Shown in pieces: positions 18,152-26,938 of a stretch of 55,702 nucleotides of DNA. The position numbers and the translations under genes were made by a program. The notes under the pieces were generated by a model. The model was not told the origin of the DNA and did no database searches. It saw only the letters and a list, made by a program, of their open reading frames with translations. How positions within the stretch are numbered: position 1 is the first letter of the stretch; each line of letters starts with the position of its first letter. Source of the DNA: Roseomonas sp. HF4 (GTDB lineage: Bacteria; Pseudomonadota; Alphaproteobacteria; Acetobacterales; Acetobacteraceae); the NCBI RefSeq assembly GCF_005222755.1, contig NZ_STGD01000022.1, forward strand, positions 1-55,702, in the 5' to 3' direction.

Positions 18152-20229
18152 CACGTGGCCTCCGGCATGTCGGCGACGAGGGATCCGTCGGGCAGCAGCG
18201 CGATGCGCGCGCCGGGGCCGACGACGAAGGTGCTCTCGTTTTCCTCGAACACCGCGGGCCCTTCCGCCGCGAAGCCGGGCGGCAGGGCGTAGCGGTCGTA
18301 GACGGGCGTCCCGACCATGCCGCCGGCCTCGGCGAAGTGGACGGGGCGGCTCCCCTTCAGCATCGTGCCGCCGCTGGCCGCGGCGAGGTCGAGCCGGCCT
18401 TCCGCGCCCGGCACCGGGGCGCTGAGGGAGAGCCTGAGCGCGACGAACTGGATCGCGGCCCCGGGCGGCGTTCGGCCGAACAGGCGGCGGTACTCGGCCT
18501 CGAAGGCGGCGCGGACCGCCTCCGGCGAGAGCGGCCGCGGCATGGCGACGGTAACCTCGCTGCCCTGGCCGATGTAGCGCATGTCCGCGAGCCAGCGCGT
18601 GTCGCGCCGCGCGAGGTCGGCGCCGGTGGCGGCGACGAGCGGCGCGGCCTCGTTCTCCAGCCGCGCGAAGGTCTCCTCGATCGCTGCCATGTCGGCCTCG
18701 GCGAAAGGGAGGTTGAGCGAGGCGACGCGATCCACGCGCGCGGGCGCCATCAGCATGCCGATGGTGCTGCCCGCGCCTGCGCCCGGCGGGCAGACGACGC
18801 GGCGGATGCCGAGCTTGCGCGCGACCCCCCAGGCATGGACGGGCGCCGCGCCGCCGGTCGCCATCAGCGCGTATTCGTGCGGCACGCGGCCGCGTTCGGC
18901 GATGGCGACGCGCGCCGCGCCGGCCATGGTCTCGTTCACCACGTCCTGGATGCCGGAGGCGGCGCGGGCAGGCTCGACCGCCAGCGCCGCGGCAAGCCGG
19001 CCGACCGCGGCCTCGGCGGCCGGCGCGTCGATTGCCATGGCGCCGCCGAGGAAGAAATCCGCGTTCAGGCAGCCGAGGGCGAGGTCGGCATCGGTAACCG
19101 TCGCCTCCGTGCCGCCGCGGGCGTAGCAGGCGGGGCCGGGCTGCGCGCCGGCACTGTCGGGGCCGACATGCAGCGTGCTGAGCTCGCTCCGCCGCGCGAT
19201 GGAGCCGCCGCCGGCGCCGATCTCGATGAGCTCGACCGTCGCGATCTGGATGGGCAGGCCGGAGCCGCGCAGGAAGCGCCGTTCGCGCGCCGCCTCGAAG
19301 CCCCATGCGACCAGCGGCTGGCCGTCATCCACCAGGGCGAGCTTCGCCGTGGTGCCGCCCATGTCGAAGGCGAGCACGCGTTCGAGCCCCGCGTTGCGGC
19401 CGAACCAGGCGCCGGCCAGCGCGCCGGCCGCGGGGCCGCTTTCGAGCAACTGCACGGGCGCGCGCTTCGCCTCGTCCACATGCGTCAGGCCGCCATTGGA
19501 CAGCATCAGGTGCAGCGAGCCGGGGATGCCGGCGGCGGCGATCTCCTGTTCCAGCCGCTGCAGGTAGATCTCGGACAGCGGGCGCACATAGGCGTTGGCG
19601 ACGGCGGTGCTGGCGCGCGGGTATTCGCGGATTTCCGGCGCGATGTCGCTCGACAGGGAAATCGAAAGCGACGGGAAGCGCGCCGCGATCGCTTCCGCCG
19701 CGGTGCGTTCATGAACCGGATTGGCATAGGCATGCAGGAAGACGATGGCGAGGCTTTCCACGCCCTCTGCGACCAGCGCCCCGGCTTCCGCAACGCAGGC
19801 CGCGACGTCGAGCGGCGTGACGATGGTCCCGTCCGAAGCGAGCCGTTCCGGCACCTCCCGCCGCCACGGGCGGGGAACCAGCGGGCGCGGCATCTCGATG
19901 AAGATGTCGTAGAGCTCGTACTTCCGTTCCCGCCCGATCTCGAGCACGTCGCGGAAGCCTGCAGTGGTGATGAGGCCGGTGCGCGCGCCCTTCCGCTCGA
20001 TCAGCGCATTGGTGAAGAGGGTCGTCGCATGCACGACGCGGCCGATCTGCGCGGGTGCGATGCCGTGCGCCCCGAGCAGCCGCGCGATGCCGGCCATGAC
20101 GCCGCGGGCCGGATCGTCCGGCGTCGTGCTCTCCTTCCAGATGAAGGCCCGGCCGCTCAAGGGGTCGAAGGCGACGATGTCGGTGAAGGTGCCGCCGATG
20201 TCGATGCCGAGGGAATAGGTCGCGGCCAT
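18151..20229 (-). CDS. hyuA: Hydantoinase/oxoprolinase subunit A (HyuA2)
   Basis: The product has 692 residues from Met-Ala-Ala-Thr-Tyr-Ser, preceded by an AAGGAGAGA ribosome binding site. Open sequence further upstream has no family similarity. The ATP-site motif GIDIGGTFTDIVAFDP is at the N-terminus, followed by VVHATTLFTNALIERKGA and, in the middle, LAFDMGGTTAKLALV. It lies 22 bp after the TRAP permease gene, so ring-opening follows uptake. It is paralogous to HyuA1 over its full length. The role, ATP-dependent hydrolysis of a cyclic amide or similar ring, is family knowledge; the substrate is not determined. Confidence 0.92.
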   Translation of the reverse strand: MAATYSLGIDIGGTFTDIVAFDPLSGRAFIWKESTTPDDPARGVMAGIARLLGAHGIAPAQIGRVVHATTLFTNALIERKGARTGLITTAGFRDVLEIGRERKYELYDIFIEMPRPLVPRPWRREVPERLASDGTIVTPLDVAACVAEAGALVAEGVESLAIVFLHAYANPVHERTAAEAIAARFPSLSISLSSDIAPEIREYPRASTAVANAYVRPLSEIYLQRLEQEIAAAGIPGSLHLMLSNGGLTHVDEAKRAPVQLLESGPAAGALAGAWFGRNAGLERVLAFDMGGTTAKLALVDDGQPLVAWGFEAARERRFLRGSGLPIQIATVELIEIGAGGGSIARRSELSTLHVGPDSAGAQPGPACYARGGTEATVTDADLALGCLNADFFLGGAMAIDAPAAEAAVGRLAAALAVEPARAASGIQDVVNETMAGAARVAIAERGRVPHEYALMATGGAAPVHAWGVARKLGIRRVVCPPGAGAGSTIGMLMAPARVDRVASLNLPFAEADMAAIEETFARLENEAAPLVAATGADLARRDTRWLADMRYIGQGSEVTVAMPRPLSPEAVRAAFEAEYRRLFGRTPPGAAIQFVALRLSLSAPVPGAEGRLDLAAASGGTMLKGSRPVHFAEAGGMVGTPVYDRYALPPGFAAEGPAVFEENESTFVVGPGARIALLPDGSLVADMPEAT

Positions 20230-20251
20230 GTCGCGAAGTCTCTCCTTGCGG

Positions 20252-22138
20252 TCAGGCGGCGCGGGAGCGCCGCAGGCGCGCAATCCCGCCGAGGGCGAGG
20301 ATGAGCGCGATGCCACCGAGATCCGTGAGCGACCCCGGCGTGATGAGCAGCAGCGAGGCTGCCGCGAAGCCCAGTCGCTCGATCATCCGCAGCGGTACGA
20401 GAAACCAGCCGATGATCGCGACCGACAGGGCGAAGATGCCGAGCGTCGCCGTGACGAAGGCGAGCCCGACATCGAGCGGCTCCCCCATCCCGAGCAGCTG
20501 CGGCCCGAAGACGAACATGTAGGGAATGAGGAAGATCGACAGCCCAAGCCGGAACGCCACCCAGCTGGTCCGCCACGGATCGCTGCCCGCGACCGCCGCC
20601 GCGGCGTAGGAGGCAATCGCGACGGGCGGCGTGATGGAGGATTTGGAGGCCACCCACATGATGAACATGTGCGCGGCGAGCAGCGAAACGCCGCCCTGCA
20701 CGAGCCCCGGCGCCAGCAGCGCCGCCATGATGATGTAGGCGCCAGACGTCGGCATCCCCATGCCGAGGATGATGCCCATGATGGTGGTCAGGACCAGCAG
20801 CACGATGGTCTGTCCGCCCGCCGCATCGAGGATCAGCCCGGACAGCCGGAGCCCGAGCCCGGTCTGGCCAATGATGCCGACGAGTATGCCGCCCACCGCA
20901 CAGGCCACGGTGACGGGCGCGACCAGGCGCGGCGCCTCGTTCATCGCATCCCAGCAGACCTTGAGAATGCGGCGCCGGTTCGGCGGGTCGAACAGCACCA
21001 GCAGCACCGCGAGCGTCGCGATCGCCCAGACCGCGGCCGTCGTCGGCGTGTAGCCGTCGGCCAGGATCGCGATCATCACGAAGATCGCGACGAGCAGGTA
21101 GCCGCGTCGCGTCAGGACCTCAAGCGCCGTCGGCGCATCCGGGTCCACGAAGGCCGCGAGCTTCAGGCGCCGTGCCTCGAGGTCCACCATGATGAAGACC
21201 GCGATGGCGTAGAGCGCTGCCGGGATGACACTGATGCCCATGATGGTGGCGTAGGAGGCGCCGGTGAATTCCATCATGATGAAGGCGGCCGCGCCCATGA
21301 TGGGCGGCGTGATCTGCCCGCCGGAGGAGGCGACGGCCTCCACCCCCGCGGCGAATTCCTTGTTGTAGCCGCTGCGCTTCATGGCGGGGATGGTGAAGGC
21401 GCCGGTCGTCACGACATTCGCCGCCGAACTGCCCGACAGCATGCCCATGAAGGTGCTGGCGACGACGGCGCTTTTCGCCGCACCGCCCACGGTGCGCGCG
21501 GTCAGCGCGCGGGCGAGGTTGGTGAAGAAGTCCCCCGCGCCGCTCGCCGCCAGCAGGGAGCCGAACAGCACGAAGTGGAACACGTAGTTCGCCATGACGC
21601 CGAGCGGCGCGCCGAACACGCCTTCCGTCGTCAGGTAGGTGTATTCCAGCACCGCCTCCAGGCTGTAGCCGCGATGCCAGAGCGCGCCGGGCAACTGGTT
21701 GCCGAACAGTGCATAGGCCAGGAAGACCAGCAGGATGATGACGAGCACCCAGCCGACCGTCCGCCGCGCCGCCTCCAGCACCACGAGGAGCAAGCCGATC
21801 GCCAGCACGGTTTCGGTCAGCGTGAGCGGCTCGACGAACAACATCCGCTCGGTCACGTATTGCGCGTTGAGGAAGAGGTAGCCGGTTGCGGCGCCGGCGA
21901 TCCCGATCAGCGCGAAATTCCAGGCGAGGGCCAGCGGTCGCACCGCCCCGTCCTGCCCGCGGGCAAGGAACAGCACGACAAGGGCGAGCAGCAGGTGCAG
22001 CGGGAAATGCACCTCCCCCACCGGCGTGCCGAAGAAGCCGGTCCAGAGGTGGTAGGCCGACATCGACACCGCGACGAGGGTGCGAGCCCGTTCCAGCCAG
22101 GCGGCAAGGCCGCCTGGCGCATCCGCCGTGCCGATCAC
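20252..22138 (-). CDS. TRAP transporter fused permease (TAXI type, 4TM+12TM)
   Basis: The product has 628 residues and is almost entirely hydrophobic. It combines the small (DctQ-like) and large (DctM-like) TRAP subunits, as is usual for TAXI systems. Characteristic segments are LSGSSAANVVTTGAFTIPAM and SSGGQITPPIMGAAAFIM in the first half and ILGMGMPTSGAYIIMAALLAPGLV in the second. It imports a small organic acid or related solute with a sodium gradient across the inner membrane. It sits 7 bp after its binding protein and directly upstream of the hyu genes, so the hydantoinase-type substrate is the likely cargo. Confidence 0.93.
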   Translation of the reverse strand: MIGTADAPGGLAAWLERARTLVAVSMSAYHLWTGFFGTPVGEVHFPLHLLLALVVLFLARGQDGAVRPLALAWNFALIGIAGAATGYLFLNAQYVTERMLFVEPLTLTETVLAIGLLLVVLEAARRTVGWVLVIILLVFLAYALFGNQLPGALWHRGYSLEAVLEYTYLTTEGVFGAPLGVMANYVFHFVLFGSLLAASGAGDFFTNLARALTARTVGGAAKSAVVASTFMGMLSGSSAANVVTTGAFTIPAMKRSGYNKEFAAGVEAVASSGGQITPPIMGAAAFIMMEFTGASYATIMGISVIPAALYAIAVFIMVDLEARRLKLAAFVDPDAPTALEVLTRRGYLLVAIFVMIAILADGYTPTTAAVWAIATLAVLLVLFDPPNRRRILKVCWDAMNEAPRLVAPVTVACAVGGILVGIIGQTGLGLRLSGLILDAAGGQTIVLLVLTTIMGIILGMGMPTSGAYIIMAALLAPGLVQGGVSLLAAHMFIMWVASKSSITPPVAIASYAAAAVAGSDPWRTSWVAFRLGLSIFLIPYMFVFGPQLLGMGEPLDVGLAFVTATLGIFALSVAIIGWFLVPLRMIERLGFAAASLLLITPGSLTDLGGIALILALGGIARLRRSRAA

Positions 22139-22145
22139 TGTCGGC

Positions 22146-23105
22146 TCAGCGCAGGACGCCGGCCTCGCGCCAGTAGCGGGCGGCGCCGGGATGGAATTCC
22201 ATGCCGGAAGTCTGCGCGAACTCCGCGAGTTGCAGGTTCGCGAGCGAGACGTGGATGGCGCGCAGCTTGGCGATGTTCTGCGCCATGGTCCGCGCGATCC
22301 AGTACGCCTGGTCGTCGCTCATATCCGCGCGGATGAACAGCAGCTGGTCGGTCACCACCGTCGGCACCGCAGCCACCTGGCCACGATAGGTGTCGGCCGG
22401 GATCGCGCCGTCCCGGAAACCCGGGTTGAGCTGGCGCATGCGCGCGCGCAGGTCACCGTCGATCGGGAGGAAGCGTACGTCGAGGCTCTGCGCGACCTCG
22501 AGGAAGGCGGGGCTCGGCAGCAGCGTCGTCGCCGTGAAGCCGACCACGCGCCGGTCCTTCATCTGCGAGGCGCCGTAGCCCTGTCCGCCACGGGTGAGCT
22601 GCAGGTCCTCCTCGCTCATGCCAGCGGCTCGCAGCGCGAGGCGGAAGGCCTCGGTCGTCACGTTGCCGACGGGCTGGGACGCGAAGGGCCGGCCCCGCAG
22701 GTCGGCGAGGCTTTGTACGCCGCTGTCGGCCGCGACCACGATGTGCACGTGGTTCGGACCGATCATGCCGATGCTGCGCAGGTTGGTGATGGGCGCACGG
22801 AACGGCGCCTGGCCTGCGGCAGCGGCCGGCGGCACGACACTCATGGTGAAGCCCATCTCGCCGCGCCCCGCCGAGACGACGGCAAGGTTCGAGACGCCGC
22901 CGCCGACCTCGCTCGAGGCACGCACGCCGGCTTCCTGGAAGATGCGCGCGAGGCCGCCGCCCATCGCATACCAGGACCCGCCCTGTGGCCCCGTGAAGAT
23001 GGTGAGCTGCTGCGGCGCCTGTCCCTGTGCCGCGGCGCTGCCCGGCAGGACGGCGAAGCCCAGCGCGACGGCCAGACCGGTGGAGGCAAGAATCCTGCGC
23101 ATCAT
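22146..23105 (-). CDS. TAXI family TRAP transporter solute-binding protein
   Basis: The product has 319 residues with a Sec signal peptide (ILASTGLAVALGFAVLPGSAAAQ). The mature N-terminus LTIFTGPQGGSWYAMGGGLARIF and EVGGGVSNLAVVSAGRGEMGF are hallmarks of the TAXI (TRAP-associated extracytoplasmic immunogenic) family. It is periplasmic and delivers ligand to the fused permease encoded next. The start is the first of two adjacent ATG codons, behind GGGAGAG. It heads the 10-kb TRAP-hyu operon, so the promoter should lie in 23106-23236. Confidence 0.93.
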   Translation of the reverse strand: MMRRILASTGLAVALGFAVLPGSAAAQGQAPQQLTIFTGPQGGSWYAMGGGLARIFQEAGVRASSEVGGGVSNLAVVSAGRGEMGFTMSVVPPAAAAGQAPFRAPITNLRSIGMIGPNHVHIVVAADSGVQSLADLRGRPFASQPVGNVTTEAFRLALRAAGMSEEDLQLTRGGQGYGASQMKDRRVVGFTATTLLPSPAFLEVAQSLDVRFLPIDGDLRARMRQLNPGFRDGAIPADTYRGQVAAVPTVVTDQLLFIRADMSDDQAYWIARTMAQNIAKLRAIHVSLANLQLAEFAQTSGMEFHPGAARYWREAGVLR

Positions 23106-23236
23106 CGAAGGCTCTCCCGGTTGCTCTCAGGGAGTATGGAACCGCCCGGCCGCGATTGCCTAGACACCGATCGCCACCGGCGGATCGGCGGCCGAACGCC
23201 ATCGCCCCCCGACGGCGATCATCGCGCCGCATGCGT

Positions 23237-23938
23237 TCAATAGGCGTGCGGCATCTCGGCCCAGGCGCGGAATCCCGGCGAAGCCGCAACGCGCCGCGCG
23301 CGGATGAGGTCGCGCCAAACCGTCCCTGCCTCGATCAGCCGGTTCATCCCGGCTGGCCACACCGCGAGACTCATGGCCTCCGCGATCTTTCCCTCGCCGA
23401 CATCCGCGGCGTAGGCGGCCTCGATCTCGACCGCGAGCGCCCAGGACTGGGACAGCGCCGCATGCACGCCGATGAGGGCGATCCTCGCGAGCCCTTCCGG
23501 CACGGGCGAACCGGCCAGCAGCGCACGGGCCGCATCGGAATAGGCACGCGCGGCAGGAAGGGCGGCAAAGTGGGACTGCCAATGCGCGTCCAGGAAGGCG
23601 AACGCCCGCGCGCCGCGCGCCAACGCCACGAGCCGCCAGCACGCCTCCGCCTGGGCATCCGTGCCGCCGGTGTCGCGGAACAGCCGCACGTGATGCGTGC
23701 CGACATGTTCTTCGCAGGCAATGAGGATGGCGAGCCACACGAACTCGCGCTCGAAGGCCGTGAGGTGGCGATCGGTGAGCGTGAGCGCCCGGTACATCAC
23801 CGCCGCGGCGTCCTGCAGATCGGGCAGCGCCGCCGCCATCACGCCCTGGTTCGGGAGCAGATAGCCGCGCGAACGTCGAACCGCCTCCAGCCGTTCCCGC
23901 ACCGCGGCAGCATCGGGTAGCCCGTTCGCACTGGTCAT
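23237..23938 (-). CDS. Carboxymuconolactone decarboxylase/AhpD-like protein
   Basis: The product has 233 all-helical residues. Two halves each resemble the CMD/AhpD fold, with the family-type motif LAILIACEEHVGTHHVRLF in the first half. Cys75 with His78 and His82 replaces the CxxC of peroxidatic AhpD proteins, so redox activity through a disulfide is unlikely and a lyase or structural role is possible. It precedes the TRAP-hyu operon on the same strand, 131 bp upstream, and may act on the same catabolic route. The exact reaction is unknown. Confidence 0.65.
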   Translation of the reverse strand: MTSANGLPDAAAVRERLEAVRRSRGYLLPNQGVMAAALPDLQDAAAVMYRALTLTDRHLTAFEREFVWLAILIACEEHVGTHHVRLFRDTGGTDAQAEACWRLVALARGARAFAFLDAHWQSHFAALPAARAYSDAARALLAGSPVPEGLARIALIGVHAALSQSWALAVEIEAAYAADVGEGKIAEAMSLAVWPAGMNRLIEAGTVWRDLIRARRVAASPGFRAWAEMPHAY

Positions 23939-24176
23939 CTTGCACCCCGTCCCGATGGTTCTTCAGCGTGACGTTCACACGCAGCTGGTCGGCTGACGAG
24001 AGCGTGTCGGCGCAACTCGCGCGCTTGCAAGGACATCATCCGCGCGGGTTGAGGTGCAGCACCGCGGGAGGTGGGTCTCTCGAGACGCGCGCCGACGCAG
24101 CGGCGCATCCTCGGGGTCCGTCGCCGATCCGGCCGACCGTCAGCAGGTGAGCGGCACGGGCGGCCGCGCATCCGTG

Positions 24177-24593
24177 CTAGGCTCCGAGGCCGCCGTCGGG
24201 CTCGCCGCGCATCTCGGCGAAGACGGTCTTCGCGACGATCAGTGCCTCACGCACCGCCGGCAGTCCGACATAGCCGCTCATGTGCAGCAGCGCCTCCGAC
24301 AGCTCGACCTCGGTCCAGCCCATGCGTCGCGCCATCCGTAGGTGGATGGCGAGTTCCGGCCAGGCATGGATGGCGGTGTCGGACACCACGCAGATCAGGG
24401 CGCGCGTCTTCAGGTCGAGGCCCTCGCGGGACCAGAGCATCCCGAACACGGCCTCGCGCGCGTAGTCGCCGAACGTCTCCATGATCGGGTCGTCGTAGAC
24501 GCCCTTGGCCATGCGCCCGACCGCCGCCTCGCCAATCAGGCGGCGGCGCACGGCATCGCCCCTCTCCCAGAGTTCACCCTTCGACATGTTCAT
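24177..24593 (-). CDS. Carboxymuconolactone decarboxylase family protein (PcaC-like)
   Basis: The product has 138 residues, the size of a single CMD domain. The pattern RGDAVRRRLIGEAAVGR..., YAREAVFGMLWSREGLDLKTRALICVV and ELAIHLRMARRMGWTEVELSEALLHMSGYVGLPAVREAL is typical of 4-carboxymuconolactone decarboxylase and close relatives. There is no CxxC, so it belongs to the decarboxylase side rather than the peroxidase side. With the PcaB-like enzyme at 230 and the CMD-like protein at 23237 it may serve ring-cleavage or hydantoin-derived acids. It is a separate minus-strand gene with 238 bp to the next. Confidence 0.8.
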   Translation of the reverse strand: MNMSKGELWERGDAVRRRLIGEAAVGRMAKGVYDDPIMETFGDYAREAVFGMLWSREGLDLKTRALICVVSDTAIHAWPELAIHLRMARRMGWTEVELSEALLHMSGYVGLPAVREALIVAKTVFAEMRGEPDGGLGA

Positions 24594-25099
24594 CTTCCCC
24601 TCGGGTCACGGTCGGCGCTTCGATGCGGCGTCGCCGGATCCTGTTCGCGCCGCCGCTGGCCCGGATCCGCAGCGCGGCGGTCAGATTATCGCGCCTGCAG
24701 CCATCTCCACCAACCCGGCATTCGGGAAGCGAGCCGCGCCCCGCTCAGCGGCACCGCGCCGCGACGCTGCGGGAGATGCACGCCGCCGGCCTCGGCCCGG
24801 CGGAAGTGCGCCGCCGGGCCATGGTCGGTCCCTGGACGCCGCGGCGCATCGTCCGGCCCGGCTGGCCGGGTTGCGGCCATGGTCCCGCCCCTGAGAACGG
24901 ATCCTCTGCGAGGGTAATTTTTTCCGGCACTCTGACCGATGGGGGCGGGCGCCATGAAGGGGAAGCGGTGTTCGGATTGTGATGAAGCGCCGAACCGGGA
25001 GCCCGCCAGAAATCGGCCTACTGCCCGCACAACGCTCAGGGAGCTGGCGAAGGGGCGATGAAAGTTCGGCATAAGTGGTTCCATGCCCCGAATCCGCCT
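24594..25099. other. Intergenic stretch with no supported gene
   Basis: Several frames are open on both strands, as expected from GC content, but none shows a recognisable domain or good start context. One plus-strand frame contains LREMHAAGLGPAEVRRR near 24770, which resembles a recombinase- or helix-turn-helix-like helix; it could be a remnant but is too short to assign. The minus-strand half near 24900 is slightly richer in A/T and could hold the promoter for the 24177 gene. Confidence 0.4.
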
Positions 25100-25186
25100 C
25101 CGTCTTTGTCACCTGGCGCCTGTCCTGCCCGGTGGGGCGCCAGGTGCCAGAGAAGGGAGGGGGCGCGGGGGAGGTTCTCCTCCCCT
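25100..25186 (+). repeat. Dispersed palindromic repeat, copy B
   Basis: A perfect 11-bp inverted repeat, CACCTGGCGCC (25110-25120) and GGCGCCAGGTG (25136-25146), is followed by CCAGAGAAGGGAGG and GGGGGAGGTTCTCCTCCCC. The same order and much of the same sequence occur at 42238-42366. It lies just beyond the stop codon of the iron-type binding protein gene, where its hairpin could act as a terminator or mRNA stabiliser. Confidence 0.75.
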
Positions 25187-25193
25187 GCCCTTC

Positions 25194-26177
25194 CTATTCC
25201 TCGGCCAGCGCCTGGAACCGCCGCAGCTCCTGCGCCCGCTCGGCGGCCGCCCGTGCCGCGTCGAAGCCCAGCACGCGCACGCTGCGCGGGTCCGGGAAGC
25301 CCGCCGGCGGCGCCACCGACGGGTCGGCCGGCAGGAACCCCTGGCGGGAGGCGAGCTCCTGCCCTTCGCGCGACAGCAGAAACGTCACGAAGGCGACCGC
25401 GGCCGGCACGTTGCGCGCGGTCGCGAGGATCGCCGCCGGCTCGGTCACGGCCGAGACCCCGTCCTCGGGGAAGACGAAGCGGACCGGCGCGCCGGCGGCG
25501 GCCTGCCGGATCGGCAGGAAGTCCACGATGATGCCGAAGGCCTTCTCGCCGCCGGCGACGGACTGCATGACGGCGCCGTTGTTGCCGCGCACCGCGAGGC
25601 CGTTGCGCGTGAGGCGCGTGAGGTAGTCCCAGCCATGCGCCGGGCTCTGGGCCAGCGTCTGGACATGGATCGCCGCGGCGCCGGAGACCGACGGGGCGGG
25701 CATGGCGGTCAGGTTGCGCGCCTCGGGCCGCAGCAGGTCGGCCCAGCGCGCGGGCACGAAGGGCGCGCGGGCGTTCACCACGATGCCGGTGGTGATGAGC
25801 TTGGTCGCGAAGTAGTGCCGGGCGGGCTCGTGGCGCTCGGGCGGGATGGCGCCGAGCGCCACGTCGGGGCTGGGGCGGAGCCGCCGCTCGGCGCGCAGGC
25901 CCTCCATGGTCAGCGCATCGGCGATGAGCAGCACGTCCGGGCGCGGGTTGCCGGCGGCGAATTCGGCCGTGAGCCGGGGCATCAGGGCATTGGTGCCGGC
26001 GCGGATCCATTCGACGGTGACGCCCGGGTGGCGCTGGCGGAAGGCCTCCACGGTCTGCGCCGCATCGGCCTCGAGCTGGCTCGTGTAGAGCACCAGGGGA
26101 CCCGAGACCCCCTGTGCCGCGGCCGGCGCCGCCGCCAGCGCCGCCAATGTGAGGACCAGTGCCGATCGCCGCGTCAT
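25194..26177 (-). CDS. ABC transporter substrate-binding protein, Fe(III)/AfuA-like
   Basis: The product has 327 residues with a Sec signal peptide (ALVLTLAALAAAPAAAQG). LVLYTSQLEADAAQTVEAFRQRHPGVTVEWIRAGTNAL at the mature N-terminus and PDVLLIADALTMEGL are typical of the Fe(III)/thiamine/aminoethylphosphonate type 2 periplasmic binding proteins. The usual iron-binding Tyr pair is not obvious, so the ligand could be another small anion. No permease or ATPase is adjacent; the double permease at 9486 is the nearest fitting partner, 14 kb away on the same strand. Confidence 0.85.
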   Translation of the reverse strand: MTRRSALVLTLAALAAAPAAAQGVSGPLVLYTSQLEADAAQTVEAFRQRHPGVTVEWIRAGTNALMPRLTAEFAAGNPRPDVLLIADALTMEGLRAERRLRPSPDVALGAIPPERHEPARHYFATKLITTGIVVNARAPFVPARWADLLRPEARNLTAMPAPSVSGAAAIHVQTLAQSPAHGWDYLTRLTRNGLAVRGNNGAVMQSVAGGEKAFGIIVDFLPIRQAAAGAPVRFVFPEDGVSAVTEPAAILATARNVPAAVAFVTFLLSREGQELASRQGFLPADPSVAPPAGFPDPRSVRVLGFDAARAAAERAQELRRFQALAEE

Positions 26178-26287
26178 GCGTCTCTCCCGTCGGACCCGCG
26201 GGCACCGGCGCCCGCCCGCGCGCTTCTATCGGCGGCCGGGCCGGATGGGCAGGGGGGAACGGAATGAAGAAGCGATGACAGCCCCCG

Positions 26288-26938
26288 TCAGGGCGGGTCC
26301 ATGAAGGCCGAGGCGGCGGAGGCCCGGGCGAGGAGGGAGCGCATGGCCGGGTTCTCGTGCCCCTCATGCGCCGTCAGGGCCTCCATCGGGCAGAAGTATT
26401 CGTGCGGATGCGGCATCTGGTGCCGGGCGAAGCCGTCGTAATGGGTGCGTTGCAGCCCATAGAGGACGCGCAGGTCGCGCACGGGCACGGTCAGCGCCGC
26501 GGCCGGCGGGCCAGACAGGAACGGGATGATGTGCCAGCGCAGCGTGGCGTCGTTCGCCTGCAGGGGCGCCAGCAGCCAGGGCAGCGGGCAATGCGCGAGA
26601 AGCGCGATGGTCGACGGCGCGAAGCGGGACCGCTTGTCGAGCAGGTTCTGGAAGGTCGAGCAGGCCTCGATGCAGAGGATGTCCGCATAGGGGTCCTCGG
26701 CCGAGCCCGCGAAATGCAGCCAGAGCCCGTCGGGGATGGTACGCATCCGGTCCGAGCCCGGGATCTTCAGATAGGGTTGCGCGACGGGCTCGCCGTCGCA
26801 AGGCCGGCCGCGCAGCCAGGCGCCACCGTCGCCGAGCGGGGCCGCGCCCGGTGGGCGCTGCGGCCACGCCTTCAGACGGTCCCGGACGATGTTGTCAAGC
26901 CGTGCGGGACGGCGCTCCAAGCGTCGAATCTCGCTCAT
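26288..26938 (-). CDS. Protein of unknown function
   Basis: The product has 216 residues and no domain I recognise. It has no signal peptide or membrane segment. The centre is fairly well structured in appearance (GLWLHFAGSAEDPYADILCIEACSTFQNLLDKR), and the coding frame keeps high third-position GC, so it is probably a real gene. Several Cys, His and Trp residues are spread through it without a metal-site pattern. The start at 26938 lacks a strong ribosome binding site and borders an A/T-rich patch, which hints at acquired or rearranged DNA upstream. Confidence 0.55.
   Translation of the reverse strand: MSEIRRLERRPARLDNIVRDRLKAWPQRPPGAAPLGDGGAWLRGRPCDGEPVAQPYLKIPGSDRMRTIPDGLWLHFAGSAEDPYADILCIEACSTFQNLLDKRSRFAPSTIALLAHCPLPWLLAPLQANDATLRWHIIPFLSGPPAAALTVPVRDLRVLYGLQRTHYDGFARHQMPHPHEYFCPMEALTAHEGHENPAMRSLLARASAASAFMDPP

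Noticed and set aside
18152..19306. Upstream extension of the HyuB2 frame to 934 residues
   Set aside because: The added part is a frame-shifted shadow of hyuA2; HyuB family similarity begins at the ATG at 18151.
20228..22336. 702-residue plus-strand frame rich in Arg, His, Asp and Gln over the TRAP permease
   Set aside because: Low-complexity antisense of a membrane protein gene.
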